A DNA stretch of 64,000 nucleotides from Micropterus salmoides (taxonomy: Eukaryota; Chordata; Actinopteri; Centrarchiformes; Centrarchidae). The first letter of the stretch is position 1. Every line of letters begins with the position of its first letter. Of the stretch, positions 44,201-55,524 are shown piece by piece. Location of the stretch: the NCBI RefSeq assembly GCF_014851395.1, contig NW_024041039.1, forward strand, positions 32,999,078-33,063,077. Direction: 5' to 3'. Made by a program: the position numbers and the translations under genes. Under the pieces are notes generated by a model. That model had not been told where the DNA came from. It searched no databases and saw nothing but the letters and a program-made list of their open reading frames with translations.

Positions 44201-45363
44201 TTTTTGTGCGTCTGGACAAGATACACGTACCACAGAAAATTCGTGCACGTAGGTGAAACGTGCGGCGGGGGCTGCTTCGTTAAAGGTCACTTCCTGTTGC
44301 CAGCAGGTGGCGCTATGACTGTGGGTGAATGTCAGCATGTACATGTGTTCAGGGCGGGACTCTCATCCTACATGTACAGTTTGGTCCAGATGTGAGCATG
44401 TACACTGAAGTTACGACAACTTCCGTGTCATGGCGAAGAGTTGATCTTTGACGCCACGCCACGGACACGCCCATTGACGAAAACTTGCAAATAGCACAAC
44501 TTTTCATCTTCAATGCCTTTAGAAGGCACAGCAGAAATTTGAGGTCGGTCGGACTAAATCCCTAGGAGGAGTTCGTTAAAGTACGAAGTGTGTAAATCAT
44601 CCAAAATTTGACGTAAAATTCAAAATGGCCGACTTCCTGTTGGTTTAGGCTATGGCTCCAAGAGGCTTTTTTGTGCGTCTGGACAAGATACACGTACCAC
44701 AGAAAATTCGTGCACGTAGGTGAAACGTGCGGCGGGGGCTGCTTCGTTAAAGTCACTTCGTTGCCAGCAGGTGGCGCTATGACTGTGGGTGAATGTCGGC
44801 ATGTACATGTGTTCAGGGCGGGACTCTCATCCTACATGTACAGTTTGGTCCAGATGTGAGCATGTACACTGAAGTTACAACAACTTCCTGTTTCATGCGA
44901 ATCATCGACGCCACGGACACGCCCATTGACGAAAACTCGCAAATAGCACAACTTTTCATCGTCAATGCCTTTAGAAGGCACAGCACAAATTTGACGTCGA
45001 TCCGACTAAATCCCTAGGAGGAGTTCGTTAAAGTACGAAGTGTGAAATCATCCAAAAATGGCCATAAAATTCAAAATGGCCGACTTCCTGTTGACTTTAG
45101 GCTATGGGTTCTTGAGGCTTTTTTGTGCGTCTTGATACGATACATGTCCCCAGAAAATTTCGTACATGTAGGTTGAACGTGAACGAGGGGCTAATCTTTT
45201 CCAATTTTCTAGGTGGCGCTAGCGAGTCATTTTGCCACGCCCATGTGCGAAACTTGTAGAATACGAAATTTTTCACCGGTTCTGACATGTTTGCAAATTT
45301 TGGTGAGTTTTCGAGTATGTTTAGGCCATGTCATTTGGGCCTACTTTGCAGAAAAAAAAAATA
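41203..45363 (+). mobile_element. Composite 468-bp-repeat element, copy D
   Basis: 5' module from TTAAAGCTGCAAGCAGCG (41203) to about 41485; internal segment (41486-42957, including an AT-rich TAAA-type block at 42560-42930); monomers at about 42958-45040 with period 467-468; 3' module to 45350 and a short A-tract. No hairpin terminus follows. Copy E starts at once. CCAGCAGGTGGC lies at 43366, 43832, 44300 and 44764. Confidence 0.75.
43366..44775 (+). promoter_or_regulatory. Four evenly spaced CTCF-consensus-like motifs
   Basis: Perfect CCAGCAGGTGGC cores at 43366, 43832, 44300 and 44764, spaced 464-468 bases, all on the plus strand, one per monomer. An ETS-like ACTTCCTGTT lies just upstream of most of them. 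Confidence 0.5.
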
Positions 45364-48300
45364 ATTAAAGCTGCAAGCAGCGTTGGGCGGGCCCTCGCAC
45401 TTATAAGCGCGTCCGCGTGTGAGCCGGCCGAGTTGCATATTCTGGAGCTCTGCCGGTGCGGCTGTGAATTTGCTACGCGGTTATGACGCCGCATGAAGGT
45501 GTTATATGTCACTTCCTGTGTCCCCTATGTGGAGCTACATAGCACTTGCCGCTATGAATATAAATCGGTGTTGGCGTGTAGATGTCTGCGGGGTGGGAGA
45601 GTTATCAAGCACGTAAAGTTTGTTTCAGATGTGAGCATGTACACTGAACAATAATGTACCCAAACAATAAAATAAATTCCTTTTATATTTCCCTGCCTTG
45701 TTGTTTATGTGTACATACAGAGGAAGAATGTGAGAACAGCACACATTTCATCGTTACTGTGTGCTGTACCGCAGTTCTGTGTCCATGCATGCAGCAAACT
45801 GAAAGCACTGTCTGTCGGAGCGTCTACGTGAAAAGAGAAGGAAGACATTGCTGGTAGTATTGTCTTCAGAGTTGTTAAACACCTCAGCGCACTGAAGGAA
45901 GCCATCTGACTGTGTGAGGGGCAAGATCGTTGATGTCTGCAGGCAGAGTAGGAGCTCTCCTGTCTGACTGGTCCACCAATAGCAGAGAAGATGACCCCTT
46001 GAGACACAGCCCCTCCTCATTTGCATAATGAGGCAGAAATGCATACAAAAATTTAAAAAAGACAGGCAGAAATAAATACCATGGGTGAAAATAAATAAGG
46101 TAAATAAATACAAAGGAAGAATAAAACAGACAAAAATATTAAAACACACACATAAATAAATACATTAAAAAAATTAGTAATAAATAAAGTTGAATAAACA
46201 AATAAGGTAATTATAACAAAGGTGAATAAGTAAAGGCACTAATTAAATATATACATTTATGTCTCCTTGTATAATTTAATTACTACCTACATTTATTTAT
46301 TTACTTTATTTTTTTGTGTATTTAATTGGATGCTTATTTATTTATTGAGCATTTATTTATTTCTGTATTTATTTCTGACTGTGTCAGGATCGGTCCTCCA
46401 TAACGGGGTGGGAGAGTTATCAAGCACGTAAAGTTTGGTTCAGATGTGAGCATGTACACTGAAGTTACAACAACTTCCTGTGTCATGGCGAAGACTTGAT
46501 CTCTGACGCCACGCCACGGACACACCCATTGACGAAAACTCGCAAATAGCACAACTTTTCATCTTCAATGCCTTTAGAAGGCACAGCACAAATTTGAAGT
46601 CGGTCGGACTAAATCCCTAGGAGGAGTTCGTTAAAGTACGAAGTGTGTAAATCATCCAAAATTTGACGTAAAATTCAAAATGGCCGACTTCCTGTTGATT
46701 TTAGGGCATCGCTCCAAGAGGCTTTTTTGTGCGTCTGGACAAGATACACGTACCACAGAAAATTCGTGCACGTAGGTAAACGTGCGGCGGGGGCTGCTTC
46801 GTTAAAAGTCACTTCCTGTTGCCAGCAGGTGGCGCTATGACTGTCTGTGAATGTCAGCATGTACATGTGTTCAGGGCGGGACTCTCATCCTACATGTACA
46901 GTTTGGTGCAGATGTGAGCATGTACACTGAAGTTACGACAACTTCCGTGTCATGGCGAAGAGTTGATCTTTGACGCCACGCCACGGACACGCCCATTGAC
47001 GAAAACTTGCAAATAGCACAACTTTTCATCTTCAATGCCTTTAGAAGGCACAGCAGAAATTTGAGGTCGGTCGGACTAAATCCCTAGGAGGAGTTCGTTA
47101 AAGTACGAAGTGTGTAAATCATCCAAAAATGGCCATAAAATTCAAAATGGCCGACTTCCTGTTTACTTTAGGCTATGGGTTCTTGAGGCTTTTTTGTGCG
47201 TCTTGATACGATACATGTCCCCAGAAAATTTCGTACATGTAGGTTGAACGTGAACGAGGGGCTAATCTTTTCCAATTTTCTAGGTGGCGCTAGCGAGTCA
47301 TTTTGCCACGCCCATGTGCGAAACTTGTAGAATACGAAATTTTTCACCGGTTCTGACATGTTTGCAAATTTTGGTGAGTTTTCGAGTATGTTTAGGCCAT
47401 GTCATTTGGGCCTACTTTGCAGAAAAAAAAAATAATTAAAGCTGCAAGCAGCGTTGGGCGGGCCCTCGCACTTATAAGCGCGTCCGCGTGTGAGCCGGCC
47501 GAGTTGCATATTCTGGAGCTCTGCCGGTGCGGCTGTGAATTTGCTACGCGGTTATGACGCCGCATGAAGGTGTTATATGTCACTTCCTGTGTCCCCTATG
47601 TGGAGCTACATAGCACTTGCCGCTATGAATATAAATCGGTGTTGGCGTGTAGATGTCTGCGGGGTGGGAGAGTTATCAAGCACGTAAAGCTTGTTTCAGA
47701 TGTGAGCATGTACACTGAACAATAATGTACCCAAACAATAAAATAAATTCCTTTTATATTTCCCTGCCTTGTTGTTTATGTGTACATACAGAGGAAGAAT
47801 GTGAGAACAGCACACATTTCATCGTTACTGTGTGCTGTACCGCAGTTCTGTGTCCATGCATGCAGCAAACTGAAAGCACTGTCTGTCGGAGCGTCTACGT
47901 GAAAAGAGAAGGAAGACATTGCTGGTAGTATTGTCTTCAGAGTTGTTAAACACCTCAGCGCACTGAAGGAAGCCATCTGACTGTGTGAGGGGCAAGATCG
48001 TTGATGTCTGCAGGCAGAGTAGGAGCTCTCCTGTCTGACTGGTCCACCAATAGCAGAGAAGATGACCCCTTGAGACACAGCCCCTCCTCATTTGCATAAT
48101 GAGGCAGAAATGCATACAAAAATTTAAAAAAGACAGGCAGAAATAAATACCATGGGTGAAAATAAATAAGGTAAATAAATACAAAGGAAGAATAAAACAG
48201 ACAAAAATATTAAAACACACACATAAATAAATACATTAAAAAAATTAGTAATAAATAAAGTTGAATAAACAAATAAGGTAATTATAACAAAGGTGAATAA

Positions 48301-49190
48301 GTAAAGGCACTAATTAAATATATACATTTATGTCTCCTTGTATAATTTAATTACTACCTACATTTATTTATTTACTTTATTTTTTTGTGTATTTAATTGG
48401 ATGCTTATTTATTTATTGAGCATTTATTTATTTCTGTATTTATTTCTGACTGTGTCAGGATCGGTCCTCCATAACGGGGTGGGAGAGTTATCAAGCACGT
48501 AAAGTTTGGTTCAGATGTGAGCATGTACACTGAAGTTACAACAACTTCCTGTGTCATGGCGAAGACTTGATCTCTGACGCCACGCCACGGACACACCCAT
48601 TGACGAAAACTCGCAAATAGCACAACTTTTCATCTTCAATGCCTTTAGAAGGCACAGCACAAATTTGAAGTCGGTCGGACTAAATCCCTAGGAGGAGTTC
48701 GTTAAAGTACGAAGTGTGTAAATCATCCAAAATTTGACGTAAAATTCAAAATGGCCGACTTCCTGTTGATTTTAGGGCATCGCTCCAAGAGGCTTTTTTG
48801 TGCGTCTGGACAAGATACACGTACCACAGAAAATTCGTGCACGTAGGTAAAACGTGCGGCGGGGGCTGCTTCGTTAAAAGTCACTTCCTGTTGCCAGCAG
48901 GTGGCGCTATGACTGTCTGTGAATGTCAGCATGTACATGTGTTCAGGGCGGGACTCTCATCCTACATGTACAGTTTGGTCCAGATGTGAGCATGTACACT
49001 GAAGTTACGACAACTTCCGTGTCATGGCGAAGAGTTGATCTTTGACGCCACGCCACGGACACGCCCATTGACGAAAACTTGCAAATAGCACAACTTTTCA
49101 TCTTCAATGCCTTTAGAAGGCACAGCAGAAATTTGAGGTCGGTCGGACTAAATCCCTAGGAGGAGTTTGTTAAAGTACGAAGTGTGTAAA
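45090..49190 (+). repeat. Recent ~2.07-kb tandem duplication
   Basis: Landmarks at 45097, 45321, 45654, 45705, 45754 and 46334 recur at exactly +2071. The two halves (about 45090-47120 and 47161-49190) differ at very few positions, for example one extra A at the GTAGGTAAAACG site. Similarity drops back to the family level outside these limits. Confidence 0.9.
45364..47434 (+). mobile_element. Composite 468-bp-repeat element, copy E (first half of a tandem duplication)
   Basis: 5' module, shortened internal segment (45649-46412), monomers and 3' module. It is almost identical to copy F at an offset of 2071 bases, sharing private changes such as GACTGTCTGTGAATG and ACTTATAAGCGCGTCC. No coding capacity. 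Confidence 0.8.
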
Positions 49191-50556
49191 TCATCCAAAA
49201 TTTGACGTAAAATTCAAAATGGCCGACTTCCTGTTGGGTTTAGGCTATGGCTCCAAGAGACTTTTTTGTGCGTCTGGACAAGATACACGTACCACAGAAA
49301 ATTCGTGCACGTAGGTAAAACGTGCGGCGGGGGCTGCTTCGTTAAAAGTCACTTCCTGTTGCCAGCAGGTGGCGCTATGACTGTGGGTGAATGTCAGCAT
49401 GTACATGTGTTCAGGGCGGGACTCTCATCCTACATGTACAGTTTGGTCCAGATGTGAGCATGTACACTGAAGTTACGACAACTTCCGTGTCATGGCGAAG
49501 AGCTGATCTTTGACGCCACGCCACGGACACGCCCATTGACGAAAACTTGCAAATAGCACAACTTTTCATCTTCAATGCCTTTAGAAGGCACAGCAGAAAT
49601 TTGAGGTCGGTCGGACTAAATCCCTAGGAGGAGTTCGTTAAAGTACGAAGTGTGTAAATCATCCAAAATTTGACGTAAAATTCAAAATGGCCGACTTCCT
49701 GTTGGGTTTAGGCTATGGCTCCAAGAGACTTTTTTGTGCGTCTGGACAAGATACACGTACCACAGAAAATTCGTGCACGTAGGTGAAACGTGCGGCGGGG
49801 GCTGCTTCGTTAAAGGTCACTTTCTGTTGCCAGCAGGTGGCGCTATGACTGTGGGTGAATGTCGGCATGTACATGTGTTCAGGGCGGGACTCTCATCCTA
49901 CATGTACAGTTTGGTCCGGATGTGAGCATGTACACTGAAGTTACAACAACTTCCTGTTTCATTGTGAATCATCGACGCCACGGACACGCCCATTGACGAA
50001 AACGCGCAAATAGCACAACTTTTCATCGTCAATGCCTTTAGAAGGCACAGCAGAAATTTGACGTCGATCCGACTAAATCCCTAGGAGGAGTTCGTTAAAG
50101 TACGAAGTGTGTAAATCATCCAAAAATGGCCGTAAAATTCAAAATGGCCGACTTCCTGTTGACTTTAGGCTATGGGTTCTTGAGGCTTTTTTGTGCGTCT
50201 TGATACGATACATGTCCCCAGAAAATTTCGTACATGTAGGTTGAACGTGAACGAGGGGCTAATCATTTCCAATTTTCTAGGTGGCGCTAGCGAGTCATTT
50301 TGCCACGCCCATGTGCGAAACTTGTAGAATACGAATTTTTTCACCGGTTCTGACATGTTTGCAAATTTTGGTGAGTTTTCGAGTATATATATATATATAT
50401 AATCCGAGCAAATTCAATAGGGACCTCGCACGGTCGTGCTCGGGCCCTAATAATCCGAGCAAATTCAATAGGGACCTCGCACAGTCATGCTCGGGCCCTA
50501 ATAATAATCTGAGCAAATTCAATAGGGACCTCACACGGTCGTGCTCTGGCCCTAAT
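47435..50556 (+). mobile_element. Composite 468-bp-repeat element, copy F
   Basis: 5' module (47435-47719), internal segment (47720-48483), an array of monomers (CCAGCAGGTGGC at 48894, 49362 and 49830; period 468), a 3' module (to about 50385), (TA)n and three hairpin termini ending at 50449, 50500 and 50555. It closes the 12-kb cluster. Confidence 0.8.
48894..49841 (+). promoter_or_regulatory. Three evenly spaced CTCF-consensus-like motifs
   Basis: Perfect cores at 48894, 49362 and 49830, exactly 468 bases apart and on the same strand. Confidence 0.5.
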
Positions 50557-51010
50557 GAAACACTCTGCCACCCCCATGATATGGGAAAACATGGCGCAGT
50601 CCAGTTGTCCATTCACCTACTTAAACAGCTTAGAGGCAGTTGGAAGTCCTTTTGTCTGTGAGCCAGAGACTGCCAGCAGCAACTCCCCAGGAACTGGTAA
50701 CTCAATAAGAAAGGTATTAATTTCACAGAACATAACTTAAAGATAATGAACCTGAAATTAGCTAAATTGACAAAGTTAACTAAATGTGTGCGCCCAAATA
50801 GAAAACTAAGTCGAATAACTAATAAAACTGTTTTAAACTGTGTCCAGTTATTTGTATAATATGTAGTGTGCTCAAAACAAAAGAAAGGGTTACCACCGTG
50901 GGTTGTTGTTTCCATGTGTGGCTGCTAGTGCGGCCATCACAGGATAGGTACCAATTAATACCCAATGTTAAGGATGACTTGGATTTCACTGGGAGTTCAA
51001 TCAAGTAATC
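50557..51010. other. Non-coding stretch, nothing recognised
   Basis: Unique-looking DNA between the composite cluster and a LINE fragment. No supported frame. Confidence 0.5.
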
Positions 51011-52440
51011 GACAGACACGTTCCCTGGAAAATATCAAAGGTGAAGGGAAGACACCTGCCATGGATAAGTACAGAACTTATAAGTCTCTTTAAGCAGAGG
51101 GACAAGGCTTGGGCTATATCTATCGTCAGACAAAGAAAAATGATGATTGGGAATCATACAGGCAACTAAGAAATAATTCAATGACCCACAACGCAAAATA
51201 TAATTGTTATAAAGAATGTCTCTCTAACAATTTTAAAAAACCTAAACAATTCTGGAACAGTTTAAAAACCATAATAAACACTTCAGACAAAAGTCCCATT
51301 AATCAATTAAGAGGTGGCAATATAATAATCTCTGACTCTGTCTATTGCCCAAGTGTTCTGTCAGCATTTTTCTTCTTTCTGCTCTGACCCAGTACTGAAA
51401 CTGAACGTTTTAAGAACATTTCGCCTTGTCACAGTACCTTTTCCTTTACGAAAATAACACAAAATAACACCCAATATTTTAAATGCTATCAAACAACTAA
51501 GTTTGAGCAGTGGACTTGATTCGATTGAATCCAGATAATTAGCTTCTCATATTCTCATGTTTCCACTAGCTGACATGTTTAATATGTCTACTTCTGAGTT
51601 ACCAGCTATCTGGAAATATTCACACATTACTCCACTCTACAAAGGTGGTGACAGTCTTGATCCTAATAATTACAGACCTATATCAATAATTTGTTCTATT
51701 GCTAAAGTATTTGAGAAAATAATATTTAATCAGTTATCACAGTATCTTGAGACCAATAATATCCTTTCGCCATTTCAGTCTGGTTTTAGACCCAACAACT
51801 ACTGCTCTAATGATGTGTTTTCAGCATCTGATACTGGTATACTTACAGGGGCTATTTTTATTGATCTCAAAAAAGCTTTTGATTTGGTTGATCACTACTT
51901 ACTTTTAGATAAGCTGCATGCAGTTGGCTTATCTCAAAATGCATTATTATGGTTTAATTCGTATCTGCATAATTGAAAACAATGTGTTCTTAAAGGGAGT
52001 AGGTCTGATTTATACGTCCAACAAAGAGGTGTACCCCAAGGTTCGATGTTGGGCCCACTTCTTTTCTCTATTTTTATTAATGATCTGCCTTTAATCTGTT
52101 CCAATTCCTCTGTTCAACTGTATGCAGATGATACTGTCATTTATACGTCTAAATCAATTTTATTACAAATCCAAACTGCTCTTCAATTGGATTTTAGTAT
52201 CTTACAGAAATGGCTGTTATCTAATAAACTACTGCTCAATAAAACTAAATCTTACGCTATGGTTTTTGGTACAAGACAGACTCGAAAACTAATAATCTAA
52301 TTATAACATTTAATGATGGTACTTCTCTGCATGAGGTTGATAAAGTTAAATACATGAATACAGTAAGGGAATTAGTGCTTTTAAATCATGGCGTGTCACT
52401 GAAACTTAAGTTTCAAGGCCATGTTAACATCGTGAGATGA
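51010..52440 (+). pseudogene. LINE reverse transcriptase fragment (Rex1/CR1-L2 type)
   Basis: The start reads as broken frames (GRHLPWISTELISLFKQRDK near 51040, then KPKQFWNSLKTIIN). The RT follows from about 51557: AIWKYSHITPLYKGGD, PNNYRPISIICSIAKVFEK, SPFQSGFRPNNYC, AIFIDLKKAFDLVDH (motif A), then a TGA at 51974-51976, RGVPQGSMLGPLLFSIF (motif B) and YADDTVIY with YADD intact at 52121-52132. It decays after KLLLNKTK. No endonuclease or 3' end is recognised. The clade call is tentative. Confidence 0.8.
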
Positions 52441-52831
52441 ACTGTGGATTAGGTGACAAGAAAAGTACCACCTATGATTTTTGGTTCAACACATGTTTGC
52501 ATACGGATCCAAACAGCACTTTTTATCTTAATATGATGAGAAATAAACAAAAATGTAATTCAATTATGTCCTTATTCTGGTCAAGGGGAATCATTGAAAT
52601 GTTTAGCCCACCCGAGACTCAGCGGTTCAACATGTGTACTTGACACATGGATCCAGGACTTAACATAGACATGTCTGTAATAGTTACTTTAGCGTGTGCT
52701 GTTTTTTTGGCTAGTTTAGTTTAGCAAGCTCATAACTTGTCACTCCTGTGCATGAAACAATTATGTGCGGAAGCTGTTTTTTTGCTATAATATGTTATGC
52801 AAGCATAAAATAAAAAAAAAAAAGTTAATAC
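52441..52831. other. Non-coding stretch between LINE fragment and retrovirus
   Basis: AT-rich, with two related blocks around ACATGTTGAACC-type sequence on the minus strand (near 52490 and 52625). No LTR could be defined here because the opposite end of the retrovirus is missing. Confidence 0.4.
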
Positions 52832-53344
52832 TTAGAGAAGGGAATAGGCCTGAATTCGTGCACTTCGTCGCAGGGGTTGTCTGTCCTGTGGTGGGTCGTC
52901 TGGAACTGCTGGCTGCTCTACGAGTGGTGAGTCATCTCTGAGTGGTTGTTGAGGAGAATGGATGGTGGTAGATGGCTCTGGCACTGGCATAGGATCTTGT
53001 GGTCTTGGATCGGGCGTGGTTGGGCTATATTGATGTATTGAGTCTGTAGAGTACCCATCACTGAAGCTCATGTCTGAGGAGTGTGAGGAGACTGAGTGTG
53101 GGCGTGAGCCAGTGGGGGTGTGCGGTCCTTGCCGCTACATGGGCCCCACTGCTGCTTGCCCTGCCGCCAGGTCGGTTGGTGGTGCTGACGGATCGTATGG
53201 ATACGAGGCTTGTCTTGGTGCATCCTCGAACACCCTCTCTGTGCATATAAATGCCATGAGCCTCTGCACACTGGTATATATTGTGCGTTTATGGCTTGGC
53301 CAAGCAGAGGGACTGACGCTGCTATTTGTCCAGATATAATCCAA
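52832..53344 (-). pseudogene. Pro-rich segment downstream of env-like remnant
   Basis: Overlapping frames give ERVFEDAPRQASYPYDP and then, after slips, a Ser/Pro-rich stretch ending RRSARIQAYSLL. I do not recognise it as a retroviral Env tail. The RRSARIQ ending resembles the segment between integrase and RT in some Ty1/copia polyproteins, so it could be an unrelated fragment. Function unknown. Confidence 0.3.
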
Positions 53345-53804
53345 TCTTCTCCTATTGCTCGGTAGTCTGACGGCAAACCGTGAAGTTCCTGATTCCAGGC
53401 TACATATACTTTGTCTTCCTTGTCAATCTTTAAGCTCCTAGCAATACGTTTTGAGTCTGCTATGTCTGCTTGACTGAGCACTGTTATCTGTCCTGTTACC
53501 ATAACTGGAGCACATATCCCAGTCCATTGTGGTGGCAACTCTACATTCAGCCGGTCGCTGTCATCACATAACCAGAAAATATCTGCCATAGCATACGTGC
53601 CTCCACTGGTTCGTCTAGCGCTGGTTCGTCTGGCGGCCAATCTGTTGGATCGTCTCTCCCCCTGCAGGACGGGCTCACCGCTCCTTTGTCTGTCTCCCTC
53701 TGGGCTCTGGGATCATCTAGCTCCCTGCGGGACGGTGTCACCGTCCCCAGTGGATCCCGTTTGCCCTCCTCCTCTGACTGTCTCGGGTGCTCCTTCTGGC
53801 TCAT
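53340..53804 (-). pseudogene. Env-like remnant
   Basis: A frame at 53640-53345 contains FWLCDDSDRLNVELPPQWTG followed by ICAPVMV, a Trp/Cys arrangement that I recall just upstream of the transmembrane part of gamma-type fish Env proteins. The rest of the fusion subunit and any membrane anchor are absent. Upstream codons in a second frame (53804-53547) are charged and proline-rich. Envelope protein would mediate cell entry; here it is only a fragment. Confidence 0.45.
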
Positions 53805-53819
53805 TTGCTCTGCAGCAGT

Positions 53820-54590
53820 GGTTTAGATGGAACCAAACATTCTTACCTTCTACTTTCAAGGCTGATGGTGTTGCTAGGACAACTTTAAATGGGCCTTCTC
53901 ATCGGGGTTGGTTCCACTTTCCTTTGTACCTTGACGTACACCCACTCACCAGGGCGTATTGTTTGTTGGCGCTCTAGTATGGCTGCGTCTCTTTCCTCTG
54001 TGGCTCCTTTGACCTGTTGGAAGATAGTTCTGTGGATTCTAGTTAAATAATGGACATAACTTGAAAATTCATTTTCTAACTGTTCAAGAGTTGGCCCTTC
54101 ATATGGACCTCTCAAATATGGAACAGGCATTGGCCTCCCAGTGCACATTTCATGCGGTGTTAGATGCGTTATTCTGTTAGTTTGCGATCTCATAGCCATT
54201 AGTGCTAGCGGAATAGCATCTACCCCCTTAAGCTTACCTTTGCTGTCTTCTATTATCTTAGCTAGCTTTGCTTTCAGAGTTCCGTTAGCTCGTTCCACTG
54301 TCCCTTGTGATTGTGGATGATATACACACCCAAATCTTTGTTTAATGCCCAACATTTGGAACATTGTTTTTATGACCTGTGCCACAAAGTGTGGTCCATT
54401 GTCTGAACTAATCTTGTCTGGTAAGCCAAATCGTGGAAAAACTTCCCTACATAGGAACTTCGCCACTGACTTATAGTCTGGGCTGGCGGTTGGTGTTGCT
54501 TCAATCCATCTACTAAATCTGTCAACCACTACTAGGATATACCTCATCCTGTTTACCCTCTCTGTCATGTCTACATAATCTATTAAGAGA
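53820..54590 (-). pseudogene. Retroviral integrase catalytic core and C-terminus
   Basis: Integrase inserts the viral cDNA. The core shows the first aspartate in DYVDM (at the frame break near 54575), the second in SSDNGPHF and the glutamate in GTVERANG, 35 residues apart as required. Next comes WVYVKVQRK and, in a shifted frame past 53885, a GPF-type module with HLNHC. The zinc-binding N-terminus lies in the previous frame. Catalytic residues are kept but the frame is broken at both ends. Confidence 0.88.
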
Positions 54591-55524
54591 TGTCTATCAT
54601 CTGGCGCTGGAATGTGAGCCAGAGGGGCTGAGAATGACTTTCTTCTTTATTGAAAAGAGCGCAACCCTGACATTCATTCAATGTTCTATCTACGGTGGCT
54701 GCCAGATATGGTGACCACCATACTGCCTGTAGGCACCTGAGTACCTGTCCTCTTGAACAATGGTCTGGTCCATGAGCATTCCTTATAGCAAAGCGTGTCA
54801 AAAAAATAGGCAGCACAAAATGGCCATGTGGACCCCTCCATAGTCCTTTCTGGGGTCCATCCTCAGTTACTTGTCTGGCCCCTTTCTTTAGCCACATGGA
54901 CTTCTCATACACGTCAGCTGCTTCTTGTGCTGCAATGAGAGATGACAGATTTGTAAGTGGTTCACAATCTTCAACTGCCACCATTGGTCCCATAACTTCC
55001 CCTATAGCTGCTTCATCTGCTTGGTTGTTACCTTGAGCTATCAGAGTGTCTGTTTTCTGATGTGCTGGACACTTTATAATTGCTACTGCGGTTGGTTCAT
55101 GGATTGCTTCTAATAATGCAGAGATGGCTTCTCCATGTATTACCGGAGTTCCGTCTGCTCTGCAAAACCCTCTCTGTTTCCAAGTATAAGCTGAGTCTGT
55201 GTATACGTTCAAACGCTTTCCTTTTGCCAGCTTGCAGGCTACCGTTAGAGCCTTAATTTCTGCTAACTGCGCTGAACATGGTTGAGGAACACCGGTGGTT
55301 TGAACGTCTGTGAAGGTATTATCTTTGTTTAGCTGTACCACTGCATATCCTGCATGATTACCTGTGGCGTCTCTGAAACAAGAGCCATCGACAAAGAATG
55401 TCAAATCAGCTGGGATTGGTTGATTGTGCAAATCCTTGCGTATTCTCAAGAACGTGTCTGTTACCTGTATGCAGTCATGTGGTGTTCCATCTATTGGCAG
55501 CATCATGCGTGTTGCTGGATTCAC
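54583..55524 (-). pseudogene. Retroviral RNase H and integrase zinc-binding domain
   Basis: RNase H degrades the RNA of the hybrid: acidic residues are visible in FFVDGSCF, AEIKALT, VYTDSAY and QADEAA. The integrase HHCC follows: HGPDH and, after the WWSPYL block, CQGC. The frame is open for 313 codons but starts in mid-protein and ends by shifting at 54583. Confidence 0.88.

Noticed and set aside
15819..49925. A ~63-codon plus-strand open frame repeated in at least ten 468-bp monomers
   Set aside because: It recurs because the DNA repeats. Copies break it with small indels, the minus strand is equally open in places, and there is no initiation context or known domain. The underlying conserved block is better explained by the CTCF/ETS-like motifs.
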